Below are positions 43,891 through 51,708 of a stretch of DNA of 64,000 nt, piece after piece; the first letter of the stretch is position 1; each line of letters starts with the position of its first letter. Below the pieces are notes generated by a model, which saw nothing but the letters and a program-made list of their open reading frames with translations, had not been told where the DNA came from and did not search any database. This stretch comes from Burkholderiaceae bacterium 16. GTDB lineage: Bacteria; Pseudomonadota; Gammaproteobacteria; Burkholderiales; Burkholderiaceae. Where the stretch lies: contig JYOD01000124.1 in the NCBI GenBank assembly GCA_000955785.1, positions 36,212 to 100,211 of the forward strand, written 5' to 3'. The translations under genes and the position numbers were made by a program.

Positions 43891-45402
43891 ATGCAAGAAA
43901 TCAATTGCCCAAGTTGCGGCGCGCCGGCGGCCTTTCGCTCGTCGGCCGCCGTGATGGTGGTGTGCGAGTACTGCCACAGCACGCTGCTCAAGGACGCCGA
44001 CACGGTGAAGGACATCGGCAAGATGTCCGCCGTGCTGGAGGACTACACGCCGCTGCAGCTCCATACCTCGGGCCAGTGGGACGGCCAGGGCTTCACGCTG
44101 GTCGGCCGCATCCAGCTGCGCTACGACGCCGGGCTGTGGAACGAGTGGTATGTGCTGTTCGACGACGGCAGCGACGGCTGGCTGGCCGATGCCTCCGGCC
44201 AGTACATGCTGACCCGGCGCGTCACGGCAGAGCAATCCGCTGCCCAGCTCAACGGCGTGGCGCTGCCGCGCCATGACCAGCTCACGCCCGGCACGCCCCT
44301 GTACTTCGACAAGCATCGCTACCTGGCCAGCGATGTGCGCAGCGCGCGCTGCACCGGCGGCCAGGGCGAACTGCCGTTCACGGTCGGCGCGGGCTGGGCC
44401 GCGCAGGTGGCGGACTTCCGCGACGAGGGCCGTTTCCTTACGCTCGATTACGCCGACGGCGATCCGCCGGCCATCTATACCGGCCAGGCGGTCACGCTCG
44501 ACCAGCTCAAGTGCCAGCTGCTGCGGGAGACCGACCAGATCGCCGGCACCGCCGACCGCTATCGCGGCAAGGCCGTGCCGCTGGCCTGCCCGGGCTGTGG
44601 CGGCGCCATCGCCTACCGCGCGGGCGTGGCCAGCTTCGTGGTCTGCCCGAGCTGCCACAGCGAGATCGATTGCACCACCTCGACCGCGCTGGTACTGGAG
44701 AAGCAGCGCGAGCTGGATGCGCTGCAGACCAGCCTGGCGCCGGGCGATACCGGCAGCATCGACGGCAAGCCCTACACGGTGCTGGGGCTGATGCAATGCA
44801 CCGACAACGACGAGGAAGAAGCCTCCACCTGGGTCGAGTACCTGCTGTTCAACGAGCAGCGCGGCCTGATGTGGCTGGTCGAACAGGACAGCGGCTGGGA
44901 CCGGGTCGAGGTGCTCGACACCTGGCCGCGCATGGTGTCCGGTACCACCGCGAGCTACCAGGGCCAGACCTTCCAGCAGGGCTACGACTACGAGAGCGCG
45001 GTGCTGTACGCGGCCGGCACCTTCAACTGGCGCGTCAAGGCAGGCGACACCACGCGCCTGACCGAGTTCGGCAAGCCCGCGCGCCGGCTCACGCGCGAGA
45101 CTTCCGATACCGAGATCGTCTGGACCTTGTCTACCACCGTGCCGCGCTCCCAGGTCGCGCTGTGGTTCAAGTCCGGCCCCGGGCTGGCCGAGGCGGCCCG
45201 GGCCTCGCCCGGCACGCGCGCGGGCAGCACGGATGACCTCGCCTTTTGCCGCAAGAGCGCCAAGGTCTACGCCATCCTCCTCGCCATCCTCAACGTGCCG
45301 GTGGCCCTCGTCACCGACCGGGGATGGTTCACCATCGTCGTCGGCTTCCTGCTGCTGTGGGCGCCGATCTGGCTGGTCCAGCGCTGGGCCGGAAAGGACT
45401 AA
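43891..45402 (+). CDS. Duplicated zinc-ribbon/DUF4178 membrane protein
   Basis: A 503-residue protein built from two related halves. Each starts with a zinc ribbon: Cys6, Cys9, Cys25, Cys28 (CPSCG...CEYCH) and Cys233, Cys236, Cys252, Cys255 (CPGCG...CPSCH). Each ribbon is followed by a beta-rich DUF4178-like domain (first: GFTLVGRIQLRYDAGLWNEWYVLF; second: YTVLGLMQCTDNDEEEASTWVEYLLF). Two hydrophobic helices near the C-terminus (AILLAILNVPVALVT, WFTIVVGFLLLWAPIWLVQRW) anchor it. The function is unknown. It starts 13 bases after the SPFH gene and is followed by a small membrane peptide and SpeD. Confidence 0.9.
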   Translation: MQEINCPSCGAPAAFRSSAAVMVVCEYCHSTLLKDADTVKDIGKMSAVLEDYTPLQLHTSGQWDGQGFTLVGRIQLRYDAGLWNEWYVLFDDGSDGWLADASGQYMLTRRVTAEQSAAQLNGVALPRHDQLTPGTPLYFDKHRYLASDVRSARCTGGQGELPFTVGAGWAAQVADFRDEGRFLTLDYADGDPPAIYTGQAVTLDQLKCQLLRETDQIAGTADRYRGKAVPLACPGCGGAIAYRAGVASFVVCPSCHSEIDCTTSTALVLEKQRELDALQTSLAPGDTGSIDGKPYTVLGLMQCTDNDEEEASTWVEYLLFNEQRGLMWLVEQDSGWDRVEVLDTWPRMVSGTTASYQGQTFQQGYDYESAVLYAAGTFNWRVKAGDTTRLTEFGKPARRLTRETSDTEIVWTLSTTVPRSQVALWFKSGPGLAEAARASPGTRAGSTDDLAFCRKSAKVYAILLAILNVPVALVTDRGWFTIVVGFLLLWAPIWLVQRWAGKD

Positions 45403-45408
45403 GACAGC

Positions 45409-45579
45409 GTGCGCCTGCTTTACCTCGTCTACGGCATCATCGTGCTGTTCGGCACGACCTTCTTCAACATCGGCGATACCGGCCGCTCGGGCTCTTCCTC
45501 GGGCTACAGCAGTGCGCGCGGCTGGAGTGGCGGCTCTTCCGGCTCCAGCGGCTGGTCCTCCGGCGGCGGACACAAGTGA
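45409..45579 (+). CDS. GTG-started small Gly/Ser-rich membrane protein
   Basis: A 56-residue protein that starts with GTG, six bases after the DUF4178 stop, with GGAAAGGA about ten bases upstream. The N-terminus MRLLYLVYGIIVLFGTTFFN is one membrane helix; the remainder is a flexible tail rich in Gly, Ser and Trp (SGYSSARGWSGGSSGSSGWSSGGG). The stop lies ten bases before the speD start. An alternative reading frame over the same bases gives only arginine- and proline-rich text. Its position between DUF4178 and SpeD, with tight spacing on both sides, argues for a real component of the cluster, although no family is recognised. Confidence 0.75.
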   Translation: MRLLYLVYGIIVLFGTTFFNIGDTGRSGSSSGYSSARGWSGGSSGSSGWSSGGGHK

Positions 45580-45589
45580 GCGCGCAGGC

Positions 45590-45967
45590 ATGAATGCGCC
45601 GGCGTTACCCTGTCCGGCCGTGCTCGGCCACCACCTGCTGGCCGACCTGCAAGGCGTGGCCAGCGAACTGCTGGCCGATGCCGCCCTGGTCGAGCGCGTG
45701 CTTTACGAGGCGGCGCAGGCCGCCGGCGCCACCGTGGTCGATGCGCGCTTCCGGCATTTCGGGCCGGGCCTTGGCGTGACCGGGGTGCTGCTGCTCAAAG
45801 AGTCGCATATCAGCATCCATACCTGGCCGGAATACGGCTTTGCCGCCGTGGATGTCTTCATGTGCGGCGCCGCCCGGCCCGAACTGGCGGTGGAGGTGGT
45901 GCGCGCGGCCTTCGCGCCGCGTATGCTCACCTTGCGCGACCAGGCACGAGGACCGGCCCCGGCCTGA
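45590..45967 (+). CDS. speD: S-adenosylmethionine decarboxylase proenzyme (bacterial SpeD type)
   Basis: A 125-residue proenzyme that self-cleaves between Glu71 and Ser72 in LKESHISIHTWPEYG to create the pyruvoyl cofactor. His77 and Cys92 match the processing and catalytic residues of the Thermotoga enzyme (Ser63, His68, Cys83) with identical spacing. It makes decarboxylated S-adenosylmethionine, the aminopropyl donor. No arginine or ornithine decarboxylase gene is nearby. Its place in one operon with SPFH and DUF350 genes, opposite an aminopropyltransferase, suggests a dedicated supply for that enzyme. Confidence 0.95.
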   Translation: MNAPALPCPAVLGHHLLADLQGVASELLADAALVERVLYEAAQAAGATVVDARFRHFGPGLGVTGVLLLKESHISIHTWPEYGFAAVDVFMCGAARPELAVEVVRAAFAPRMLTLRDQARGPAPA

Positions 45968-46029
45968 GCCGTTTCGTCCGGCTTCGGGATAGCTGGCAAG
46001 ACCCGCCCCCATGGTCTACACTGCATAAA

Positions 46030-46048
46030 CCCTGTAATTACTACAGGG
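46030..46048 (+). promoter_or_regulatory. MerR/CadR/PbrR-type operator dyad
   Basis: CCCTGTA-ATTAC-TACAGGG is a perfect seven-base dyad around five bases, matching the CCCTATAGTGGCTACAGGG type of box bound by CadR, PbrR and ZntR regulators. It lies 36-54 bases upstream of the MerR gene at 46084, so it probably serves its autoregulated promoter. Confidence 0.82.
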
Positions 46049-46083
46049 AATTTGCATGGATGCAGAAGTGACCTGGAGTCGGC

Positions 46084-46524
46084 ATGCGTATCGGTGAACT
46101 GGCAAAACACAGCAGTTGCGACGTGGAAACCATCCGCTACTACGAGCGCGAGGGGCTGCTCGACGCACCCCAGCGCGAGGACAACGGCTATCGCCGCTAT
46201 GGCGACAGCCATCTGCTGCAGCTCAATTTCGTGCGCCACTGCCGCTCGCTGGGCATGAGCCTGTCCGACGTCCGGCGGCTGCGCGACTTCGAGCGGGATC
46301 CGACACTCGCCTGCGACGATATCAACGCCCTGCTGGATCGCCAGATCGAGCAGATCCATGCGCAGCGCGTTGCGCTCGAGGCCCTGGAAGGCCAATTGCG
46401 AGCGCTGCGCCACACCTGCGACCAGCCCCATCCGGCCAGCGAGTGCGGCATCCTGCAGAATCTGCAGCAGGCCGCGGCCGGCGCCGCCTGCGAATGCCAT
46501 CCGCATGCCGTGGATCAAGGCTAG
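46084..46524 (+). CDS. MerR family heavy-metal regulator (CadR/PbrR type)
   Basis: The protein has 146 residues. A winged helix is at the start (MRIGELAKHSSCDVETIRYYEREGLL, then RYGDSHLLQLNFVRHCRSLGMSL), followed by a long dimerisation helix and a metal-binding end. Cys77, Cys112 and Cys121 (LACDDIN, TCDQPHPASECGIL) are the cysteines expected for Cd/Pb/Zn-type sensors, and the tail CECHPH adds more ligands. The typical operator lies just upstream. No efflux pump or P-type ATPase gene is next to it, so its target is elsewhere or lost, which is unusual because these regulators normally sit beside the gene they control. Confidence 0.93.
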   Translation: MRIGELAKHSSCDVETIRYYEREGLLDAPQREDNGYRRYGDSHLLQLNFVRHCRSLGMSLSDVRRLRDFERDPTLACDDINALLDRQIEQIHAQRVALEALEGQLRALRHTCDQPHPASECGILQNLQQAAAGAACECHPHAVDQG

Positions 46525-47043
46525 GGTTGCGCCCCGGTGCTGAATGGTGCCGGCTATGCTACGATTCCTCAACTTGCCGCGCACCAAGCTGGTGAAAAGC
46601 GCGGCGGTACGGTCCCGCGACGAGACGTTTGAGTGAGCCATTGCTCTCATCGATCCCGCCGCGTGGCGTGCCTTCCCGAATTTCCATCCAATAGTTGCCG
46701 CACGTAAATGACGCTTAGCTGCCTGTCGCTGACCGCTGTCGAGCTTGCCCGTATCGGGCAGGCCGGCGCGTCCGCGCGCGTAGCGCAGGCGCCGCGCGCG
46801 CAAGCCAAACAGGCTATTGCCTGCCGCCGGATCAGCGCACCGCTTGATCCTGCCCGGTTCCCAGCCTGACGTTCGCCCCAACGCACGCAAGCGCCGAACC
46901 GGGCCGAGTCACTCCCTGTTCGCGGTTTTCCCGCCGTTCCTGACGGCCCCTTATTCCATGACCTGGCAGTGCCCGGAGCCGATCCATGACGGATCGCTCC
47001 AGCCGCCCTGGGTCGCCGCATCGCCACTTAGCGAGGATTCATC
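46525..47043. other. 519-base gap between the MerR and Rnk-like genes
   Basis: Only short open frames with poor start signals and non-protein-like composition occur here on either strand. A small GCCCG-TAT-CGGGC stem at 46747-46759 is visible but has no T run. I see no RNA gene or repeat. The region presumably contains the Rnk promoter. Confidence 0.4.
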
Positions 47044-47463
47044 ATGACGGCTTCGTCCAAGCAACAACCGACCCTTTACCTTACCGAGCTCGACGTCACC
47101 CGCCTCGAACGCATTGCCGGGCGTGCCGGCGCCGCCCCGCTGGCCGAGATGCTCGACAGCATCCTGGAGCGCGCCGCCATCGTGCCGGCCGATGCCATTC
47201 CGAAGGATGTCGTAACCATGAACTCCAGCCTGCTGTGCGTGCTGGAGGGCGAGGCCACCCCGCGCCGCTGGACCCTGGCGTATCCGGACACCGCGGATTT
47301 CGATGAAGGCCGGCTGTCGGTGCTGTCGCCGATCGGCCGCGTCCTGCTGGGCGCGCGCGCCGGCCAGACCGTGAGCTACCGCCTGCCGGACGGACGCGAG
47401 CAAAGCGTCACGGTGGTCGAATTGTCGTTCCAGCCCGAGGCCAACGGCCAGTACACCGTTTAA
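47044..47463 (+). CDS. rnk: Rnk-like GreA/GreB-family RNA polymerase secondary-channel protein
   Basis: A 139-residue protein with a helical N-terminal segment (LYLTELDVTRLERIAG, LAEMLDSILERAAIV) and a C-terminal FKBP-like domain shared with GreA/GreB (VVTMNSSLLCVLEGE, RRWTLAYPDTADFDEGRLSVLSPIGRVLLGARAGQTVSYRLPDG). Rnk (regulator of nucleoside diphosphate kinase) binds RNA polymerase near the secondary channel but has a short coiled coil, so it does not act as a cleavage factor. It is a single gene with 417 bases of gene-poor DNA after it. Confidence 0.92.
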   Translation: MTASSKQQPTLYLTELDVTRLERIAGRAGAAPLAEMLDSILERAAIVPADAIPKDVVTMNSSLLCVLEGEATPRRWTLAYPDTADFDEGRLSVLSPIGRVLLGARAGQTVSYRLPDGREQSVTVVELSFQPEANGQYTV

Positions 47464-47504
47464 GGCCGCAGCAGCCACATTCAGAGTATCTCGCGTGCGC
47501 TTTC

Positions 47505-47526
47505 AGGACGCCGGTCGCGGCGTCCT
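47505..47526 (+). terminator. Hairpin downstream of the Rnk-like gene
   Basis: AGGACGCCG and CGGCGTCCT pair exactly around the four-base loop GTCG, 42 bases after the rnk stop. No T run follows. The rest of the 47464-47880 gap shows no supportable gene, so it is mostly untranslated DNA and the promoter of the next gene. Confidence 0.5.
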
Positions 47527-47880
47527 CGCGCGCTGCAGGCAGCGCTGCGCACACCGTCCCACGGGGGCGCGCGCACCGTTGCCCGGCGCCAGACGGCCTC
47601 CAGCCTGGGCTGGCAGGCTATCGCGCCGCGCGCCAGGCGCTTGCGCCACGCCGTTTCCACGTCCAGGCTGCGCCATCCGGCGGCTAATCCGCGCCGTTCG
47701 TCCGCACTTCCAGCGTTTCACGACTCGCAACGCACCATTCGTCGCAGTGGTATTTCTCCTTGCGCGCCCAGCCACTAATCTTCAGTCCGTGCTCGCATAG
47801 CAACATAGATTGCCAAAGAGCAGCAAGTAACTGCGGCTTAAAACAAAAAGCGACGAAACAATCAGTTGAAGGAGTCCCAA

Positions 47881-48231
47881 ATGAATGCCAAACGCATCCT
47901 GGGCAGCGCGTTAGCAGTGCTTCTGGTGGCCGGATCGGCCGCGGCACTGGCAGCTCCTGCCACCAGCAAGGTCGGCAAGTTCGACGTTTATGCCGATGCG
48001 TTGCGCACCGGCAAGTTCGATACGTTCGTTGACGGCGCCAAGGCCGGCAAGTTCGATACGTTCACCGACGGCGCCCGCGCCGGTAAGTTCGACCCGTTCA
48101 CAGACGGCGCCAAGGCCGGCAAATTCGATACGTTCACCGACGGCGCGCGCGCCTTCAGTGGTGAAATCTCTGCCAGCTCGCTGGACAATTCGCGCTCAGG
48201 CGACGGATCGCTGTACGGCTACAAGGTCTGA
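47881..48231 (+). CDS. Exported protein built of five 12-residue repeats
   Basis: The protein has 116 residues. A signal peptide (RILGSALAVLLVAGSAAALA) precedes a repeat region in which GKFD recurs at residues 32, 44, 56, 68 and 80, each followed by a variant of TFTDGAKA; the end is SGEISASSLDNSRSGDGSLYGYKV. AAGGAG lies nine bases before ATG 47881. I recognise no named family. The alternating charged (Lys, Asp) and aromatic (Phe) positions suggest a ligand- or metal-binding, possibly disordered, periplasmic chain. It is a single gene with its own terminator-like hairpin, probably well expressed. Confidence 0.85.
   Translation: MNAKRILGSALAVLLVAGSAAALAAPATSKVGKFDVYADALRTGKFDTFVDGAKAGKFDTFTDGARAGKFDPFTDGAKAGKFDTFTDGARAFSGEISASSLDNSRSGDGSLYGYKV
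47974..48153 (+). repeat. Five in-frame 36-bp tandem repeats
   Basis: Five units of 36 bases encode the 12-residue GKFD repeats. The last four are close to identical (GGC AAG TTC GAT ACG TTC ... GAC GGC GC), while the first is more diverged. The pattern suggests expansion by duplication and may vary in copy number between strains. Confidence 0.9.
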
Positions 48232-48249
48232 TCCAGACCTCGTGTTACC

Positions 48250-48273
48250 AGGCGGCCACTTAGGTGGCCGCCT
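48250..48273 (+). terminator. Hairpin after the repeat-protein gene
   Basis: AGGCGGCCAC and GTGGCCGCCT pair exactly around TTAG, 19 bases after the stop codon. There is no immediate T run; a pyrimidine-rich stretch lies about 16 bases further on. Confidence 0.6.
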
Positions 48274-48466
48274 CGGTTATGCACCTGTTTTTCCCGCTTT
48301 ATCTCCCACCTGCCCGGCTGACCTCCTCCTCCTTCTCTCTCCCGCCGGGTGGGTGATTTTTCCCCGCCGCTCCTGCTGAACCTCCCGCTGTACATTCAAC
48401 CTCTCCGGCCGTTCCGCAGTTCATCCCACTTTATTCCATAACGCCTCAAAGGCTGGCACGCGCCCG

Positions 48467-51400
48467 TCATTCCCGCTCGCGCCGGGGACGCCGGCGCCCG
48501 ATCAGGACATAGAGCAAGGGGACCGCCAGCGCGCCGATCACGGTCGCGCCAAGCATGCCGCCCAGCACCCCGGTGCCGACCGCGCGCTGCGCCGCCGCGC
48601 CCGCGCCGGTGCTGATCGCCAGCGGCACCACGCCGAGGATAAAGGCCAGCGATGTCATCACCACCGGACGCAGCCGCTGCCGGGCGGCCTGGCTGGCGGC
48701 TTCGACCAGCCCCATGCCGCCGCGGCGCAACTGCTCGGCGTACTCCACCACTAGGATGGCGTTCTTGGCCGCCAGCCCCATGATCACGATCCCGCCCACC
48801 TTGAAGTAGACGTCGTTCGGCATCCCCCGCAGCCAGATCGCCGCCAGTGCGCCAAGCAGGCCCGCGGGCACGATCAACAGCACCGCCAGCGGCAGGGTCC
48901 AGTTTTCATAGAGCGCCACCAGGCACAGGAAGATGAACAGCAACGACAAGGCGAACAGCCAGGGCGCCTGCGCGCCGCTTTGCTGCTGCTCGAAGGCGCG
49001 CCCGGTCCAGCGCACGTCATAGGTGCCGCCCAGTTCGCGGACCATGGCCGTGAGCCGCTCCATCGCCGTGCCGGTGCTGTGGCCCGGCGCCACGTCGGCG
49101 TTGATGCGTACCGAGGGGAGTCCGCTGAACCGCTCCAGCGTGGCTTCACCCTTGCCCCACACCAGTTCGGCGAAGGCGCCGAGCGAGACCATGCCGCCGC
49201 GCTCGTTGCGTACGTGCACGCGCGACAAGTGGGCAGGGTTCATCCGGTAAGGCGCGTCGGCCTGCAGGATCACCCGGCGGATACGGCCTTCGCGCGCCAC
49301 TTCGTCGACGTAGCGCGAGCCCAGCGTGGCGGACAGCGCATGGTGGATGGCCTCGGGCTCCACGCCGAAGCTGCGCGCGCGCTCGTAGTCGATGCGCAGG
49401 TCCAGCGCCGGCGCGGGCTGCGCCGTGGTGGCACGGACCTCGCCGAGCGCGGGTTCGTCCCTGGCCGCGGCAAGCAGCTTGTCGCGGGCGGCGAAGAGCG
49501 CCTCGCGTCCGGTGCCGGGCTGCGCAACCAGCCGCATGTCGAGGCCGCCGGTGCTGCCCAGTTCGGGCAAGGTAGCGCCGCCATAAGCGTAGAGCTGTGC
49601 GCGTCCCCGGCCTGGCCAGTCCTCCAGCGCGGCCGTCATCCTCGCCAGTAGCACGTCAGCGCGCTCCCCGGCACCGCGCCGCTCCCAGTCTTCCAGTGCC
49701 AGGTACAGGCTGGCGCGCTGTTCGCCGCTGCCGGAATTGCTCCAGCCCAGCACGGCAAAGGTAGAGCGCACCGGATACTTGCCGGCCTGCAGCCACTTCT
49801 CCAGCGCCGCCACGGTGGTGCGCGTTTCCTCCTGGGTGGAGCCTGCCGGCAGTTCCACATCGATCACAAGCTCGCCCGTGTCCTCGTCCGGCAGGAAGCC
49901 GGCGGGGATCTGCCATATCAGCACGCCGCCAGCGACCGCCAGCGCCAGGTAGATGCCCAGCCAGCGCAGGCGGCGGCGCTGCAGCGCCTGCACCCATCCG
50001 GCATAGCGCGCGATAAATGCCGTGAAACCGCGCTCGAACCACGCCAGCGGCCCGCGCACCGGATGCGGCGCATGGCGCAGCAGGCTGGCGCACATGGCTG
50101 GCGCCAGCGAGAGCGCGAAGAACAGCGAGAAGGCAATGGAGATCGCCAGCGTGATGGCGAAATGCCGGTAGATCACGCCGACCGCGCTGCCCATGAACGC
50201 CATCGGCACGAAGACTGCGCACAGCACCAGCGTGACCGCCAGCAGCGCGCCGGACACTTCGCGCATCGAGCGGGCCGCCGCTTCCATCGCATCCACGCCT
50301 TCCTCGCGCATGATCCGCTCGACGTTTTCCACCACCACGATGGCGTCGTCCACCAGGATGCCGATCGCCAGCACCACGCCGAACAGCGTGATCACGTTCA
50401 GCGAGAGGCCGAACGCGTACAGGCAGGCGACGGTGCCAAGCAGCGACACCGGCACCACGATCACCGGGATCAGCGTGGCGCGCAGGTTGCCCAAGAACAG
50501 GTAGAGGATCAGGAAGACCAGCACCGTGGCTTCGCCCAGCGTGGTCAGCACGCGCCAGATGGAACGCTCGACGAACTGCGCGCTGTCGGACGAGATCTCA
50601 TAGTGCACGCCCGCCGGAAAACTGCGCGCGGCTTCATCGAGCGCCGCGCGGACGGTGCGCGAAGTGGCCAGCACATTGGCGCCATCGGCCAGCTTGAGGC
50701 CGATCGATGCCGCGACCTGGCCATCGTGGCGCGAGCCGTAGCGGTAGTCGCTGGCGCCCAGTTCCACCCGTGCCACGTCGCGCAGCCGCACCAGCGAGGC
50801 GTCGCTGCCGCCGCGCACCACAATGCGCTCGAACGCTTCCGGATCGCTCAGCGGCCAGGGCGGGCGCACCAGCGCCTGGAAGGGCTGGCCCGGCACCGCC
50901 GGCGCGCTGCCAAGCTGGCCGGGCGTGACATCGCCGTTGCGCGCCCTGATGGCCTGCTCCACGTCCGCGGCGGTGAGGCCGTAGGCGTTGAGCTTGTCCG
51001 GATCGAACCAGATGCGCAAGGCGTACTCGGATCCATAAGGCTCGGCCTTGCCGATGCCGGGCAGGCGGCGCAGCATCGGCAGCAGCGAGCCGGCGGCGAA
51101 ATCGCCCAGCGCGGTTTCGTCGAACTGGCCGCCATCGGAGACCAGCGAGACATACATGAAGGGGCTGCTGCTGGCCTGGTCCACAAAGATGCCGCCGCGG
51201 CGCACCGCTTCCGGCAACAGCGGTTCGGCCTGCATGACGCGGTTGCGCACGTTGACCTGCGCCAGCTGCGCGTCGGTGCCCTGGCGGAAACCCAGCGTGA
51301 TGGTGGCGGCACCGCCCTCGCTGCTGGCATCGAGGTAGAGCAGGCCGGGGATGCCGTGCATCTGCTGCTCCAGCACGGCGGTCACGGCGTCCTCCACGGT

Positions 51401-51565
51401 GCGTGCCGAAGCGCCGGCATAGTCGGCATAGACGATCACGGTGGGAGGCGCCACCGCCGGATACTGGGCGATGGGAATGCGGGTGAGGGCGATCAGGCCC
51501 GCCACCATGGTGAGGATGGCAATTACCCACGCGAAGGCGGGCCGGCGAAGGAAGAAGGACGCCAT
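48467..51565 (-). CDS. RND-type multidrug efflux permease (HAE1/AcrB-like)
   Basis: The permease has 1,032 residues. The N-terminus MASFFLRRPAFAWVIAILTMVAGL is typical, the paired halves each carry six membrane helices and a large periplasmic loop, and the proton-relay aspartates appear in GILVDDAIVVVENVERIM. Further family segments are YPAVAPPTVIVYADYAGASARTVEDAV, PAGFLPDEDTGELVIDVELPAGSTQEET and FKVGGIVIMGLAAKNAILVVEYAEQL. No membrane-fusion or outer-membrane partner gene adjoins on either side, which is unusual. The upstream TetR gene on the same strand is the likely regulator. ATG 51565 has no strong ribosome site. Confidence 0.94.
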   Translation of the reverse strand: MASFFLRRPAFAWVIAILTMVAGLIALTRIPIAQYPAVAPPTVIVYADYAGASARTVEDAVTAVLEQQMHGIPGLLYLDASSEGGAATITLGFRQGTDAQLAQVNVRNRVMQAEPLLPEAVRRGGIFVDQASSSPFMYVSLVSDGGQFDETALGDFAAGSLLPMLRRLPGIGKAEPYGSEYALRIWFDPDKLNAYGLTAADVEQAIRARNGDVTPGQLGSAPAVPGQPFQALVRPPWPLSDPEAFERIVVRGGSDASLVRLRDVARVELGASDYRYGSRHDGQVAASIGLKLADGANVLATSRTVRAALDEAARSFPAGVHYEISSDSAQFVERSIWRVLTTLGEATVLVFLILYLFLGNLRATLIPVIVVPVSLLGTVACLYAFGLSLNVITLFGVVLAIGILVDDAIVVVENVERIMREEGVDAMEAAARSMREVSGALLAVTLVLCAVFVPMAFMGSAVGVIYRHFAITLAISIAFSLFFALSLAPAMCASLLRHAPHPVRGPLAWFERGFTAFIARYAGWVQALQRRRLRWLGIYLALAVAGGVLIWQIPAGFLPDEDTGELVIDVELPAGSTQEETRTTVAALEKWLQAGKYPVRSTFAVLGWSNSGSGEQRASLYLALEDWERRGAGERADVLLARMTAALEDWPGRGRAQLYAYGGATLPELGSTGGLDMRLVAQPGTGREALFAARDKLLAAARDEPALGEVRATTAQPAPALDLRIDYERARSFGVEPEAIHHALSATLGSRYVDEVAREGRIRRVILQADAPYRMNPAHLSRVHVRNERGGMVSLGAFAELVWGKGEATLERFSGLPSVRINADVAPGHSTGTAMERLTAMVRELGGTYDVRWTGRAFEQQQSGAQAPWLFALSLLFIFLCLVALYENWTLPLAVLLIVPAGLLGALAAIWLRGMPNDVYFKVGGIVIMGLAAKNAILVVEYAEQLRRGGMGLVEAASQAARQRLRPVVMTSLAFILGVVPLAISTGAGAAAQRAVGTGVLGGMLGATVIGALAVPLLYVLIGRRRPRRERE

Positions 51566-51708
51566 GACAGATTCGGTTGTCTGGCACCGGCGCGACAACG
51601 GGCCGCGGATCCGGTGCGATGGAACGTGGGACGGCGCGCTAACTGTACGGATAGCGCCGTGAGGCGAAACAGCAGGAGGGGGGAGGGTTGCCGTGGGGTC
51701 CGGCGACC

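Noticed and set aside
46647..47047. Short frames on both strands before the Rnk-like gene
   Set aside because: They are Arg/Ala/Pro-rich, have no ribosome sites and overlap one another on opposite strands.
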